A DNA stretch of 64,000 nucleotides from RGIG4608 sp051867875. GTDB lineage: Bacteria; Bacillota; Clostridia; Oscillospirales; CAG-272. Below are positions 10,030-17,797 of this stretch, piece after piece. The position numbers and the translations under genes were made by a program. The notes below the pieces were generated by a model. The model was given only the letters and a program-made list of their open reading frames with translations. It was not told the DNA's origin and made no database searches. The stretch spans positions 23,064 through 87,063 of the forward strand of contig JBJDZG010000007.1 in NCBI GenBank assembly GCA_051867875.1. The letters are read 5' to 3'. Within the stretch, counting starts at the first letter, position 1. Each line of letters opens with the position of its first letter.

Positions 10030-10742
10030 GAGTTTCGCTCTGCGTACCAATGTATAACGAAAGCTCCATAATTGCGGATACCGCAAAAACGCTTTATGAA
10101 TATATGAGTAAGCATTACGGCAGGGATTTTGAAATCATCTTCGCGGACGACGGAAGCCGCGACGGCTCTGCCGATATAGTAAATTCGCTCGCCTTGCCGT
10201 CTGTTAAGGTCGTGGGCTACGGAAAAAATCAGGGAAAGGGCTGTGCAGTGCGCCACGCCGTGCTCGCCTCGTGCGGCGATACGGTAATTTTCACGGACGC
10301 GGACCTCGCGTACGGTACGGACATCATAGCGGACGCCGTTTCGTTGATTGAGGGTAAGAATTACGACTCAGCCGTCGCCTCGCGCGCGAAGCACAAGGAG
10401 GGCTACGATGGCTACACTCCCGTAAGAAAACTCGCCTCTAAGGTCTATATCAGGGTGCTCAACCTCTTCGGCGGCATTAAAATATCCGACGCACAGTGCG
10501 GTTTTAAGGCGTTTGCGGGCGATATCGGAAGAGAGATTTTCTCGCACTGCCAAACTAACAATTTCGCTTTTGACCTTGAGGTTATACTCATCGCTCAAAA
10601 AATGAAGCTCCGCATTTTTGAAATGCCCGCAAAAATCATAAATCACCGGGAATCCAAGGTGAACGTCCTGCGCGACTCGGTAAAAATGGTTAGGGAAATA
10701 TCCAAAATCAAAAAGCGCATCAAACATCTCAATTTCCAATAG
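10026..10742 (+). CDS. Family 2 glycosyltransferase (dolichyl-phosphate-mannose-synthase type)
   Basis: 238 residues of a GT-A fold glycosyltransferase. Seen: VSLCVPMYNESSII at the N-terminus, nucleotide-binding FADDGSRDGS, and the metal-binding DAD motif in FTDADLAYGT. A QCGFKAF segment and a conserved NHR near the C-terminus are typical of DPM1-like enzymes, which transfer a sugar from GDP/UDP-sugar to polyprenyl phosphate. It ends at a basic helix without the C-terminal transmembrane segments seen in GtrB or ArnC, so it is probably peripheral on the inner face of the membrane. It overlaps rlmA by four bases. Donor and acceptor are unknown. Confidence 0.85.
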   Translation: MRVSLCVPMYNESSIIADTAKTLYEYMSKHYGRDFEIIFADDGSRDGSADIVNSLALPSVKVVGYGKNQGKGCAVRHAVLASCGDTVIFTDADLAYGTDIIADAVSLIEGKNYDSAVASRAKHKEGYDGYTPVRKLASKVYIRVLNLFGGIKISDAQCGFKAFAGDIGREIFSHCQTNNFAFDLEVILIAQKMKLRIFEMPAKIINHRESKVNVLRDSVKMVREISKIKKRIKHLNFQ

Positions 10743-10784
10743 TCCCAATATTTTTAATATTTAACAAAAAAAGTGAAATTACAC

Positions 10785-10813
10785 TTGAATTTCTCCTGAA
10801 TATGTGATATTAT
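10785..10813 (+). promoter_or_regulatory. Sigma-A promoter of the membrane/secreted protein pair
   Basis: TTGAAT (10785-10790), 17-bp spacer, TATTAT (10808-10813), about 40 bases before the ATG at 10853. Confidence 0.6.
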
Positions 10814-10852
10814 AGATTATCAAGACACCCAACTTAATCTTTGGAGGTATTT

Positions 10853-13177
10853 ATGAATTTTCAATGGATTCTTATAGCGATTTTCGTAGCGTCCTTGCTC
10901 TCGGGAATCGTAAAGGCGATGTTCCGCCCAATGCTTAAAAACGTTTTAAGACTTTTGTGCGTTCCCGTTGCCTTTTTGTTAACCTTTATTTTACAGGCAC
11001 TCGGACTCTTCCAGTTGATTATGACCAAAGCCGTGGCTTTGGCAAATCTTGCATCCTATATTCCCGGAATGGAGAGTCTTGTTGAAGTTTTGATTGCATT
11101 TTGCTCAACGCTTCTCAGCCCCATGCTTTTCGTAACCGTATTTTTCCTCATTCTTTGGTTCTTGCGTATACTTCACGTAAACCTCATTGCCAAATTCATT
11201 CAGAAGAGAAAAGAAAAGGCTGAAAAAGAAGAACTCAGGCTTGAGATAAAAGCCGAAAAGAAGAGAGTTAAAGAGGCTATCCGCGAAAATGAGAAGATTC
11301 TCGAAGAAGCGGAGCAGAACCAAGGCGAAAAGAGCGTTGAAACTATTATTGCCGAAAATTACAAAGCTCCCGATAACGACGAAATCGAAGAGATGGTCGA
11401 ACAGAGAGTTGAGAGAGAGAAGAAAGCCCAAAAGAAGGCAGGATTTTTCAGAGAAAGCTCCGAAAAGAAGGCTATCTCCGTCGTTTCCGGCGCAGTGAGC
11501 GCGTTCCTCGTTCTGGGGATCTCGCTTATGCCCGTGTTCTACACTATGGGCGTTCTTTCTGCCGCCACTGACGGTATCAGAAATTCGGACGCCGACGACA
11601 GTATGATATACCGGACTGTCGAAGTATTCGACAATCACTTCGTTGAGCCCTACGAAGAAAGCTTCGTGACTCAGCTTTACAGAAGTCTTGGTCTTGAAGA
11701 CCTGATGAATTCCACCGTAAGACTCGGTGGCAGACTCGTTTTGGACGACGGCAGAGTCGTTTACGTTGACGACGTTATGAAGACTTTCCTTACACACGGT
11801 GTAAGTGCGGCGGCTCAGCTCACGTCGGGTAAATCATCTCAGAAAAACCTTTCCGAGGACCTCGGAGTTCTCACGACCGACCCGTTTGTTTCAAGCGTTC
11901 TTGCAGACACGATACACGTTCTTATGCAGGACGTTGAAACTCCCACGGTAAGCGGTGAGGACGATATCGTAGGCGGACTTACGGCAGGTATCGTTGACCA
12001 CTACAAAACCGTTGACGCGGCAACTATTTCAAAGGACCTCGGTGCAATAGGGGATACGCTCGTCGTATTCGTTGACAGCGGATTACTCAATACGCTTATG
12101 TCAGGCGGAACGTTTGACCCCAATACACTTATTTCCGATAAGAAACTTCTCGGCGACCTCCTCTCCTCAATGTCGGGACTTTCGGTATTTGCTCCCGTCG
12201 TAAGCACGGCGTTCACTTCGGGTATTGATATGCTCGGCACCGCGCTTCAGATTCCCGCAGACGACGCTGAAGCATACGATATTCTTATGGAGCATATCTA
12301 TGAGAGCGTAACGGGCGACACCGTAGCAAGCTTCAATATGACTTCTGTTAAGAATTTTGTTAAGAACTGCGCGGCAAGCGGAAAGAAAGCTAATAACTAC
12401 GCCTCAACCGACCCCGAAGGCTACGCAAATTTCTTAGCATACTACGCACACTGGACAAAGGTTCAGATGGCGTTTGCAAGCGGTTCCGAGGACCTCTCGC
12501 TTGGCTACTTCACACTTGAAGTAGAGGGAACGACCTATATGTACGATTCTTCAAAGCGTACTTTCTCGGCTATCGACGTTGCGGCTGCCGAAAATGCAAA
12601 GAAGGTTTCGCCCATACGCGACCTTATCCACTATCTTGCACAGAATTCATCAACGACTATGACAGTTGAAGGTCTTAATACACTTCTTGCGGGATTTGCG
12701 GGTTCCGAAGAGGGCAAGGCAGTTGCCACAAGACTTATTGATAAAGAAAATTTCGTATCAAAGGCAGTAACCGTCGAAAAGATGCAGGCTGCAACCGAAT
12801 TTGACGACTGGACCGAAGAAGAGAAAAAGAAAGACGGCAGACTTTGCGCCGAAATTATCAGCTCGCTTCTCGGACTTATGTCAAACTTTGAAGCTGCGGG
12901 CAGTGGCGGATCCGATATGAACGCTATGCTTGACCAGTTTGAGGTTATCGGCGAGACTATGGACCTTATGGCAGAAACAAGCTGCCTTAAAGAGCTTCCT
13001 CCCCTCCTTCTCGAAGGACTTGTAAAGAACGATATATTCAGCCAGTACATTACTCCTTCGATAGTAAACCAGATTAATGAAACAGTTCAGAACGACCCCG
13101 ATATTTGCTACGCCGACTATATGAAGAACTTGGCGTCAACCATCAAAATAATTATAGATAGTATAGGAGGTATTTAA
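10853..13177 (+). CDS. Unrecognised membrane protein with coiled coil and large extracytoplasmic domain
   Basis: 774 residues; I do not recognise the family. ATG at 10853 has GGAGG six bases upstream; an in-frame TTG at 10841 lies before that ribosome site and is unlikely. Hydrophobic segments lie at about 3-20, 31-53 and 84-106, vaguely like the CvpA arrangement. They are followed by a highly charged coiled coil rich in Lys/Glu (about 112-205) and a fourth membrane segment at about 206-235. The remaining 530 residues are soluble, Asp/Ser/Thr-rich and without cysteine clusters, and by topology probably outside the cell. The next gene begins two bases after the stop and also has an N-terminal membrane segment, so the two likely act together. 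Confidence 0.75.
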   Translation: MNFQWILIAIFVASLLSGIVKAMFRPMLKNVLRLLCVPVAFLLTFILQALGLFQLIMTKAVALANLASYIPGMESLVEVLIAFCSTLLSPMLFVTVFFLILWFLRILHVNLIAKFIQKRKEKAEKEELRLEIKAEKKRVKEAIRENEKILEEAEQNQGEKSVETIIAENYKAPDNDEIEEMVEQRVEREKKAQKKAGFFRESSEKKAISVVSGAVSAFLVLGISLMPVFYTMGVLSAATDGIRNSDADDSMIYRTVEVFDNHFVEPYEESFVTQLYRSLGLEDLMNSTVRLGGRLVLDDGRVVYVDDVMKTFLTHGVSAAAQLTSGKSSQKNLSEDLGVLTTDPFVSSVLADTIHVLMQDVETPTVSGEDDIVGGLTAGIVDHYKTVDAATISKDLGAIGDTLVVFVDSGLLNTLMSGGTFDPNTLISDKKLLGDLLSSMSGLSVFAPVVSTAFTSGIDMLGTALQIPADDAEAYDILMEHIYESVTGDTVASFNMTSVKNFVKNCAASGKKANNYASTDPEGYANFLAYYAHWTKVQMAFASGSEDLSLGYFTLEVEGTTYMYDSSKRTFSAIDVAAAENAKKVSPIRDLIHYLAQNSSTTMTVEGLNTLLAGFAGSEEGKAVATRLIDKENFVSKAVTVEKMQAATEFDDWTEEEKKKDGRLCAEIISSLLGLMSNFEAAGSGGSDMNAMLDQFEVIGETMDLMAETSCLKELPPLLLEGLVKNDIFSQYITPSIVNQINETVQNDPDICYADYMKNLASTIKIIIDSIGGI

Positions 13178-13179
13178 TA

Positions 13180-14079
13180 ATGTTCAAATTTTTGATTAAC
13201 GTAATCCTGTTCTTACTCTCTGTAACTATTGTAGGTGCAGGCGGTGTAATGAGCGTTCAAAACAGTGATTTTGCCGCAATCGGAAACGATTTTCAGGTGG
13301 CTGTTGCAACACCCATTTTCCCCGAAGCACCTGCTGGTCCCGAGAATCCCGGTGAAAATCCCGGCGAACAGCCCGGTGAGAATCCCGGTGAGAATCCCGG
13401 CGAACAGCCCGGTGAGAACCCCGGTGAGAACCCCGGCGAGAACCCCGGCGAACAACCCGGTGAAGAGCCCGAGACTCCTTCTTCTTCGGACATGACTAAT
13501 ACATTCGAACAGCTCTTCGATTCCTATAATCCCGCTTTCTCGGATATCAACCAGCAGGTCCTTTCCAACGCCATCACGAATAATATTTCCCCTGACGACG
13601 AAAATGCGAATACCGTTTCCGATATCGTAAACACCTACGTTGATAACCTTTACAGTGAGATTGAGAACATTCAGGTAAGCACCGAGGGCGCTACCGAAGA
13701 AGAGATAGCTCAGGCAAGACAGGAATTTGCCGAGAGAGAAGCGGCAGCTTATAACGGTCTTGTTGAGATTGTTACGGAGACGAGCACTTCGGGCACGACC
13801 CCGAGCGAGGAAACCGTTGTTGAATCCGTTGATGCTATCCTTAACTCAACCGTATGTCTTAACACGGTTACAACCGTCGTTACGGAAAACGAAGATATGA
13901 CGCAGCAGATTCAGGAGGCTACACAGAATATTACTCCCGAAACTCAGACGGCTATTGAAGAAAAGATAAACGAGTATTACGAGCTTAATCCCGAAAACGC
14001 AGAGGCTTATGAGAATCTTGCAAGCCTTTTCGGAATTACTCTCGGTCAGACTCAGCTTCCTCCCGTTGAAGCCAACTGA
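13180..14079 (+). CDS. Secreted or membrane-anchored protein with Gly-Glu-Asn/Gln-Pro repeat
   Basis: 299 residues, unrecognised. An N-terminal hydrophobic segment (about 4-26) could be a signal peptide or anchor. Residues 55-94 are ten 4-residue units GENP or GEQP, a flexible wall-spanning style of linker. The rest is an acidic, probably alpha-helical domain rich in Glu, Asn and Thr with no cysteine. GGAGG sits 10 bases before the ATG. It follows the 774-aa membrane protein by two bases and ends at a hairpin terminator, so the pair forms a closed two-gene operon. Possibly an extracellular structural partner; no function is assigned. Confidence 0.75.
   Translation: MFKFLINVILFLLSVTIVGAGGVMSVQNSDFAAIGNDFQVAVATPIFPEAPAGPENPGENPGEQPGENPGENPGEQPGENPGENPGENPGEQPGEEPETPSSSDMTNTFEQLFDSYNPAFSDINQQVLSNAITNNISPDDENANTVSDIVNTYVDNLYSEIENIQVSTEGATEEEIAQARQEFAEREAAAYNGLVEIVTETSTSGTTPSEETVVESVDAILNSTVCLNTVTTVVTENEDMTQQIQEATQNITPETQTAIEEKINEYYELNPENAEAYENLASLFGITLGQTQLPPVEAN
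13342..13461 (+). repeat. Twelve-base coding repeat (GENP/GEQP, 10 units)
   Basis: Ten in-frame 12-base units encoding Gly-Glu-Asn-Pro or Gly-Glu-Gln-Pro, in the order N N Q N N Q N N N Q. Codons differ slightly between copies (GGT/GGC, AAT/AAC). Such a tract can change length by slippage. Confidence 0.9.
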
Positions 14080-14106
14080 TTTTGAATCGTAATTAAAGAA
14101 TTAAAA

Positions 14107-14139
14107 CAAGAAAAGCCGGGAATTTCTCGGCTTTTCTTG
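14107..14139 (+). terminator. Hairpin terminator after the GENP-repeat gene
   Basis: Inverted repeat AAGAAAAGCCG / CGGCTTTTCTT around a short loop. The 3' arm itself supplies the T-rich end. It lies about 30 bases after the stop. Confidence 0.7.
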
Positions 14140-14172
14140 TGCAGATTTTTTGTCTTTTTAACGGATAAAATC

Positions 14173-14201
14173 TTGAATATCGCAAAAAAATGTGTTATAC
14201 T
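14173..14201 (+). promoter_or_regulatory. Promoter of the histidine phosphatase gene
   Basis: TTGAAT (14173-14178), 17 bp, TATACT (14196-14201); the ATG is at 14231. Confidence 0.6.
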
Positions 14202-14230
14202 TATCTCAGATAAATAAAAGGGAGAAAACA

Positions 14231-14875
14231 ATGGTAAAATTAATTGTAGTAAGACACGGAAACAGTATAGGAAATTTCAAGAGAATATTTATAGGACAGA
14301 CCGACTGGGGGCTTTCCGAGGTCGGCGAGGAGCAGGTGAAACGCCTTACCGAGTACCTTAAAGATTTTCATATTGATAAAATATATTCAAGCGACCTCTG
14401 CCGCGCGTACAATACGGTGCTTCCGACGGCTGAACGCCTGGGACTTTGCGTGCATACGAATAAAGGTCTGCGCGAGATTAATGCAGGCGAGTGGGAAATG
14501 CGCACTTTTGAGGAGCTCCGCGAAAAATATGCGGAGAGCTACGGTATTTTCCAGACTGATATCGGAAACGCGCACCCCGAGGGCGGAGAAGCCATTGCCG
14601 AGGTTTTTGAAAGAATCAAATCGACTCTCGCCGAAATACTTGCGGAGAACGAGGGTAAAACGGTGCTCATAGGCACGCACGCAACGGTCATTCGCGTTAT
14701 GAATTGCCTCTGGCACGGCGACACGCTCGATAACTTGCAACAGTATGAGTGGGTGCCCAATGCGGCAGTTTGCCACGTTGAATATGAAAACGGCAGGTAT
14801 AACGTCATAGAATACGGATACGACGCTCATCTTGAAGGAATAATCACTCACGTCGGAGTGAAAAAACAGGATTAA
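14231..14875 (+). CDS. Histidine phosphatase family protein (phosphoglycerate-mutase-like)
   Basis: 214 residues. The RHG signature appears as VRHGNSIGN at the N-terminus. A partner acidic residue sits in REINAGEWE and the second catalytic His in IGTHATVIR. The family includes cofactor-dependent phosphoglycerate mutases, cobalamin phosphatases (CobC) and broad phosphatases. Nothing in the neighbourhood fixes the substrate. ATG at 14231 has GGGAG 7 bases upstream; an upstream GTG at 14192 is inside the promoter and is rejected. Monocistronic, with its own promoter and terminator. Confidence 0.88.
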   Translation: MVKLIVVRHGNSIGNFKRIFIGQTDWGLSEVGEEQVKRLTEYLKDFHIDKIYSSDLCRAYNTVLPTAERLGLCVHTNKGLREINAGEWEMRTFEELREKYAESYGIFQTDIGNAHPEGGEAIAEVFERIKSTLAEILAENEGKTVLIGTHATVIRVMNCLWHGDTLDNLQQYEWVPNAAVCHVEYENGRYNVIEYGYDAHLEGIITHVGVKKQD

Positions 14876-14880
14876 TAATA

Positions 14881-14939
14881 AAAAATGTCGGCTTCACATT
14901 GTGCAATTTTCACAAAAGAAATGAAAAGCCGATATTTTT
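14881..14939 (+). terminator. Terminator after the histidine phosphatase gene
   Basis: A 14-bp stem (14881-14894 with 14926-14939, one G-T pair) closes a 31-base loop and ends in ATTTTT. The loop contains ATTGTGCAA, discussed under rejected items. Confidence 0.6.
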
Positions 14940-14951
14940 ATATATAAACTA

Positions 14952-14980
14952 TTTACAAATAAATAAAGTTGTGCTATAAT
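14952..14980 (+). promoter_or_regulatory. Promoter of hpf
   Basis: TTTACA (14952-14957), 17 bp, TATAAT (14975-14980), about 55 bases before the ATG. Confidence 0.7.
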
Positions 14981-15035
14981 ATAATCAGAAAGAGGAAACT
15001 CTTTTGATTAAATATAATGCGAAAGGAATGATTCG

Positions 15036-15563
15036 ATGAAAATTACTATTGTTGGCAGACAGATGAATGTTTGGGATTCAACCAAAGAAATGGCTGAAAA
15101 GAAACTTGCAAAGCTGGACAAATACTTTGGTTCAGAGGCCTCCGCAACAGTAACGTTCAGTTGTAAGCGTGAGCGTGATAACGTTGAAATCACGATTCAC
15201 GGTGCAAACACAATCTTTCGTGCTGAGGTCGAGGATACAAGCTTCCAGAACGCTATGGACCGCTGTGTCGAGATTATCGACCGCCAGATAAGAAAGAATA
15301 AAACGAGGCTCGAAAAGCGTCTTAAAGAGGGTGTATTCACCTTGCCCGACCTTGACGAGGTTCTTGACGAAGACCCCGAGTTTATCGTAAGAACCAAGGA
15401 ATTTGAGCTCTCTCCCATGTCGGTTGAGGAAGCTATAATGCAGATGAACCTCATCGGTCACCAGTTCTTCGTTTTCCATAATGTTGAAACGGACGACGTT
15501 TCCGTTGTTTATAAGAGAAAAGACGACTCTTACGGACTTATAAATCCTAAAATATACAGATAA
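15036..15563 (+). CDS. hpf: Ribosome hibernation promoting factor, long form
   Basis: 175 residues in the two-domain layout of long HPF. The N-terminal S30AE domain (about 1-100, MKITIVGRQMNV...) binds the 30S decoding centre. A linker follows, then the C-terminal dimerisation domain (about 118-175, with MSVEEAIMQMNLIGHQFFVF and YKRKDDSYGLI). The long form pairs two 70S ribosomes into inactive 100S dimers in stationary phase. The ATG has GAAAGGA upstream. It is monocistronic with its own promoter and terminator, as expected for a gene under growth-phase control. Confidence 0.95.
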   Translation: MKITIVGRQMNVWDSTKEMAEKKLAKLDKYFGSEASATVTFSCKRERDNVEITIHGANTIFRAEVEDTSFQNAMDRCVEIIDRQIRKNKTRLEKRLKEGVFTLPDLDEVLDEDPEFIVRTKEFELSPMSVEEAIMQMNLIGHQFFVFHNVETDDVSVVYKRKDDSYGLINPKIYR

Positions 15564-15573
15564 TAATGATTTT

Positions 15574-15606
15574 AACGGCAGGGAGAAATCCCTGCTGTTT
15601 TTTGTT
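15574..15606 (+). terminator. Terminator after hpf
   Basis: AACGGCAGGGA / TCCCTGCTGTT stem with a GAAA tetraloop and a T-rich tail. A near copy of this hairpin occurs at 35369-35395. Confidence 0.85.
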
Positions 15607-15660
15607 TTACCGTAACTTCAAAAAAGAACTGATTTTTTCAAATAATAAATGCAAAATTAA

Positions 15661-15689
15661 TTGACTGACGGCGCAAAATGTGGTACAAT
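15661..15689 (+). promoter_or_regulatory. Promoter of the flippase gene
   Basis: TTGACT (15661-15666), 17 bp, TACAAT (15684-15689). Transcription would start near 15696, leaving only about 12 bases before the annotated ATG. Confidence 0.65.
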
Positions 15690-15707
15690 ACTAAATGCTG
15701 CTAAAAA

Positions 15708-17126
15708 ATGGGGGTGAGAAAAACGGACAAATACAAAAAACTGTTATCCAACACGTTCATACTGTCGATAGGCACGTTTTCGTCTAAATTGCTTGTCTAT
15801 TTTTTAATGCCTCTTTACACGGCAATACTCTCCAAGGAGCAGTACGGCACAGCGGACCTTATTACGAATATGTGCAACTTGCTCATACCGTTCTGCTGTA
15901 TAGGAATAACGCACGGAGTTTTCCGCTTTTCCGCGGATAATGAGGAGGACCAAAGAACGATTTTCTCGTCGGGAATGACGGTGCTTATCGCATCAAGCCT
16001 TGTTTTCCTCACGCTCTCTCCGCTGATATCGTTGATTTCTTATTTTGAAGACTATGTGGTGCTCATCGCTTTTTACGTAATCAGCTCGAATTTCCATACG
16101 CTTTGCAAGGAGTATATAAGAGCCAAGGGGCATATGAAGCTCTACGCAGTACAGGGAATTATCGGAACGGCTCTGACTGTCGCTTTCAATCTGCTTTTCC
16201 TCATACCGATGAAGCTCGGCGTGCTCGGATACGTGCTTTCCGTAGCCGTTGCGGACGCTGTCGGAACGGTATTTTTAATAATTGCGGAAAAGCTCTATAA
16301 GGATTTTTCTTTCAAAGCAGTATCACTGCCCAAAATAAAAGAAATGCTCCGTTACAGTCTGCCGATGATGCCCACTACGGTAATCTGGTGGATAACTAAT
16401 GTTTCGGACCGCTTTTTCGTAACTTATCTCTGCGGAAGCGCAGAAAACGGACTTTATTCCGTCGCTTATAAAATTCCAACGCTCATCGCTCTCGTCGCAA
16501 GCGTTTTCAATGAGGCCTGGCAGCTTTCCGCCATCTCGGAATCAAAGGACAGGGAAGAGGTTTCAAGGTTCTTCTCGGCGGTGTTTGAAAGATATCAGGC
16601 GGTGCTTTTTATCGGTGCTTCGTTCCTCATTCCGCTCTCGCAGATAGGAGCTCGCATTTTGCTCAACAGCTCGTATTTTGACGCGTGGGCGTTCATTCCC
16701 GTGCTGCTCGTGGCGACTGTATTTTCATCGCTGACGACCTTTATTGGCACGATATATACGGTCAAAAAGAGAACTATGGTGTCGTTTTTGACGGCGGGCT
16801 TCGGCGCAGTGCTGAATATAATTCTTAACTTTATGATGATACCCTCAATGGGCGCGCAGGGAGCGGCTATCGCTACGGCAATATCCTATTTTGCGGTATT
16901 CGCATTCCGCGCTGTCCACTCAAAATCGTTTATGCCGTTTGACCTCAAATCAGTAAAGCTTGCGCTCAATACGGGCATAGTGCTCATGCAGGCGGTGTTT
17001 ATGGTTTTGTCGCTTCCGTATAACGTTTTCGTGCAGATAGTGCTCGTTCTTGCACTTTGCGCTCTCAACGCAAAATCGCTCTATACCGCGATTTACGGAA
17101 TGTTAAAAAAATTCATAAAAAATTAA
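15708..17126 (+). CDS. Polysaccharide flippase (Wzx/MOP superfamily)
   Basis: 472 residues of mostly hydrophobic helices, consistent with 12-14 membrane spans. The N-terminus KKLLSNTFILSIGTFSSKLL...LYTAILSKEQYG is typical of lipopolysaccharide/exopolysaccharide exporters that flip lipid-linked sugars across the membrane. The start is uncertain. ATG at 15708 has almost no leader and no ribosome site; GTG at 15714 is an alternative. The GGGGGTGAG just there could itself be a ribosome site for a start a few codons downstream. The substrate is unknown; no glycan cluster is adjacent. Confidence 0.85.
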   Translation: MGVRKTDKYKKLLSNTFILSIGTFSSKLLVYFLMPLYTAILSKEQYGTADLITNMCNLLIPFCCIGITHGVFRFSADNEEDQRTIFSSGMTVLIASSLVFLTLSPLISLISYFEDYVVLIAFYVISSNFHTLCKEYIRAKGHMKLYAVQGIIGTALTVAFNLLFLIPMKLGVLGYVLSVAVADAVGTVFLIIAEKLYKDFSFKAVSLPKIKEMLRYSLPMMPTTVIWWITNVSDRFFVTYLCGSAENGLYSVAYKIPTLIALVASVFNEAWQLSAISESKDREEVSRFFSAVFERYQAVLFIGASFLIPLSQIGARILLNSSYFDAWAFIPVLLVATVFSSLTTFIGTIYTVKKRTMVSFLTAGFGAVLNIILNFMMIPSMGAQGAAIATAISYFAVFAFRAVHSKSFMPFDLKSVKLALNTGIVLMQAVFMVLSLPYNVFVQIVLVLALCALNAKSLYTAIYGMLKKFIKN

Positions 17127-17135
17127 GAAAAACTA

Positions 17136-17164
17136 TTGCAATCGGGGAAAAGTTGTGATATAAT
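17136..17164 (+). promoter_or_regulatory. Promoter of rplS
   Basis: TTGCAA (17136-17141), 17 bp, TATAAT (17159-17164). The predicted transcript start near 17171 leaves an 84-base leader. Confidence 0.7.
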
Positions 17165-17170
17165 ACACGA

Positions 17171-17254
17171 TGTATGTGTATGCACATAATTATCAAGGAA
17201 TAGTCCGCTGCGACGCTCTGCATGAATATTCCGATTACTAAGGAGGGCCAAAAA
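17171..17254 (+). ncRNA. Structured rplS leader, possible L19 autoregulatory element
   Basis: Between the predicted transcription start and the rplS ATG, GGAATA (about 17197-17202) can pair with TATTCC (about 17227-17232), enclosing a GC-rich segment. The AAGGAGGG ribosome site follows at once. Firmicute rplS genes often carry an L19-binding leader that represses translation. I see a compatible hairpin but have not matched the known consensus base by base. Confidence 0.4.
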
Positions 17255-17596
17255 ATGGATTTAATCAAGGCTTTTACAAACGAGCAGCTTAAGAAAGAAC
17301 TCCCCGAGATTAATGTTGGTGACACGGTTCGCGTTCACAACAAGATTAAAGAAGGAACTCGTGAGAGAATTCAGCTTTTCGAGGGAACTGTTATCGCAAG
17401 ACACGGTGGCGGTATCTCCGAAACATTTACCGTAAGAAGAGTAGCTTATGGTGTCGGTGTTGAAAAAACATTCCCCGTTCACTCTCCCAACGTTGAGAAG
17501 GTTGAAGTTATCAGACGCGGTAAAGTAAGACGTGCAAAACTCTACTATCTTCGTGACAGAGTCGGTAAGGCGTCCAAGGTTAAGGAAAGAATTTGA
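17255..17596 (+). CDS. rplS: 50S ribosomal protein L19
   Basis: 113 residues, normal for L19, which sits at the 30S-50S interface. Family stretches: VGDTVRVHNKIKEGTRERIQ, FEGTVIARHGGGISETFT, VEKTFPVHSPNVEKVEV and a basic tail RGKVRRAKLYYLRDR. ATG at 17255 has AGGAGGG 8 bases upstream; an in-frame ATG at 17222 lies before this site and is rejected. In many bacteria rplS follows rpsP-rimM-trmD. Here it stands alone with its own promoter and terminator. Confidence 0.97.
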   Translation: MDLIKAFTNEQLKKELPEINVGDTVRVHNKIKEGTRERIQLFEGTVIARHGGGISETFTVRRVAYGVGVEKTFPVHSPNVEKVEVIRRGKVRRAKLYYLRDRVGKASKVKERI

Positions 17597-17622
17597 TTTA
17601 TCACTTAACAAAAGCAAAAGAG

Positions 17623-17652
17623 CAGAGCATCGATTTGATGTTCTGTTTTTTT
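17623..17652 (+). terminator. Terminator after rplS
   Basis: CAGAGCATC / GATGTTCTG stem with a five-base loop, followed by T7. Confidence 0.85.
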
Positions 17653-17662
17653 GTTATTTGAC

Positions 17663-17691
17663 TTGAATTTTGACAAAAAGTGTTGTATAAT
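17663..17691 (+). promoter_or_regulatory. Promoter of the XRE regulator
   Basis: TTGAAT (17663-17668), 17 bp, TATAAT (17686-17691). A TTGACA at 17670 is too close to the -10 to be its partner. Confidence 0.6.
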
Positions 17692-17797
17692 AGGGCTATG
17701 CAACCCAAAGTTGCGTGAATTGAAAACTAAAATGTATGGAAATAACACTAATTTTTTGATAAAATTCGGTCATAAAACGATGAAAGGAAAACAAATT

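Noticed and set aside
14896..14908. ATTGTGCAA upstream of hpf as another copy of the lipoprotein promoter motif
   Set aside because: It lies in the loop of a terminator, 56 rather than 44 bases from the hpf -35, and lacks the GGGCGAAGTTT second block.
17670..17691. TTGACA at 17670 as -35 of the XRE regulator
   Set aside because: Only 10 bases from the TATAAT; TTGAAT at 17663 gives a 17-base spacer.
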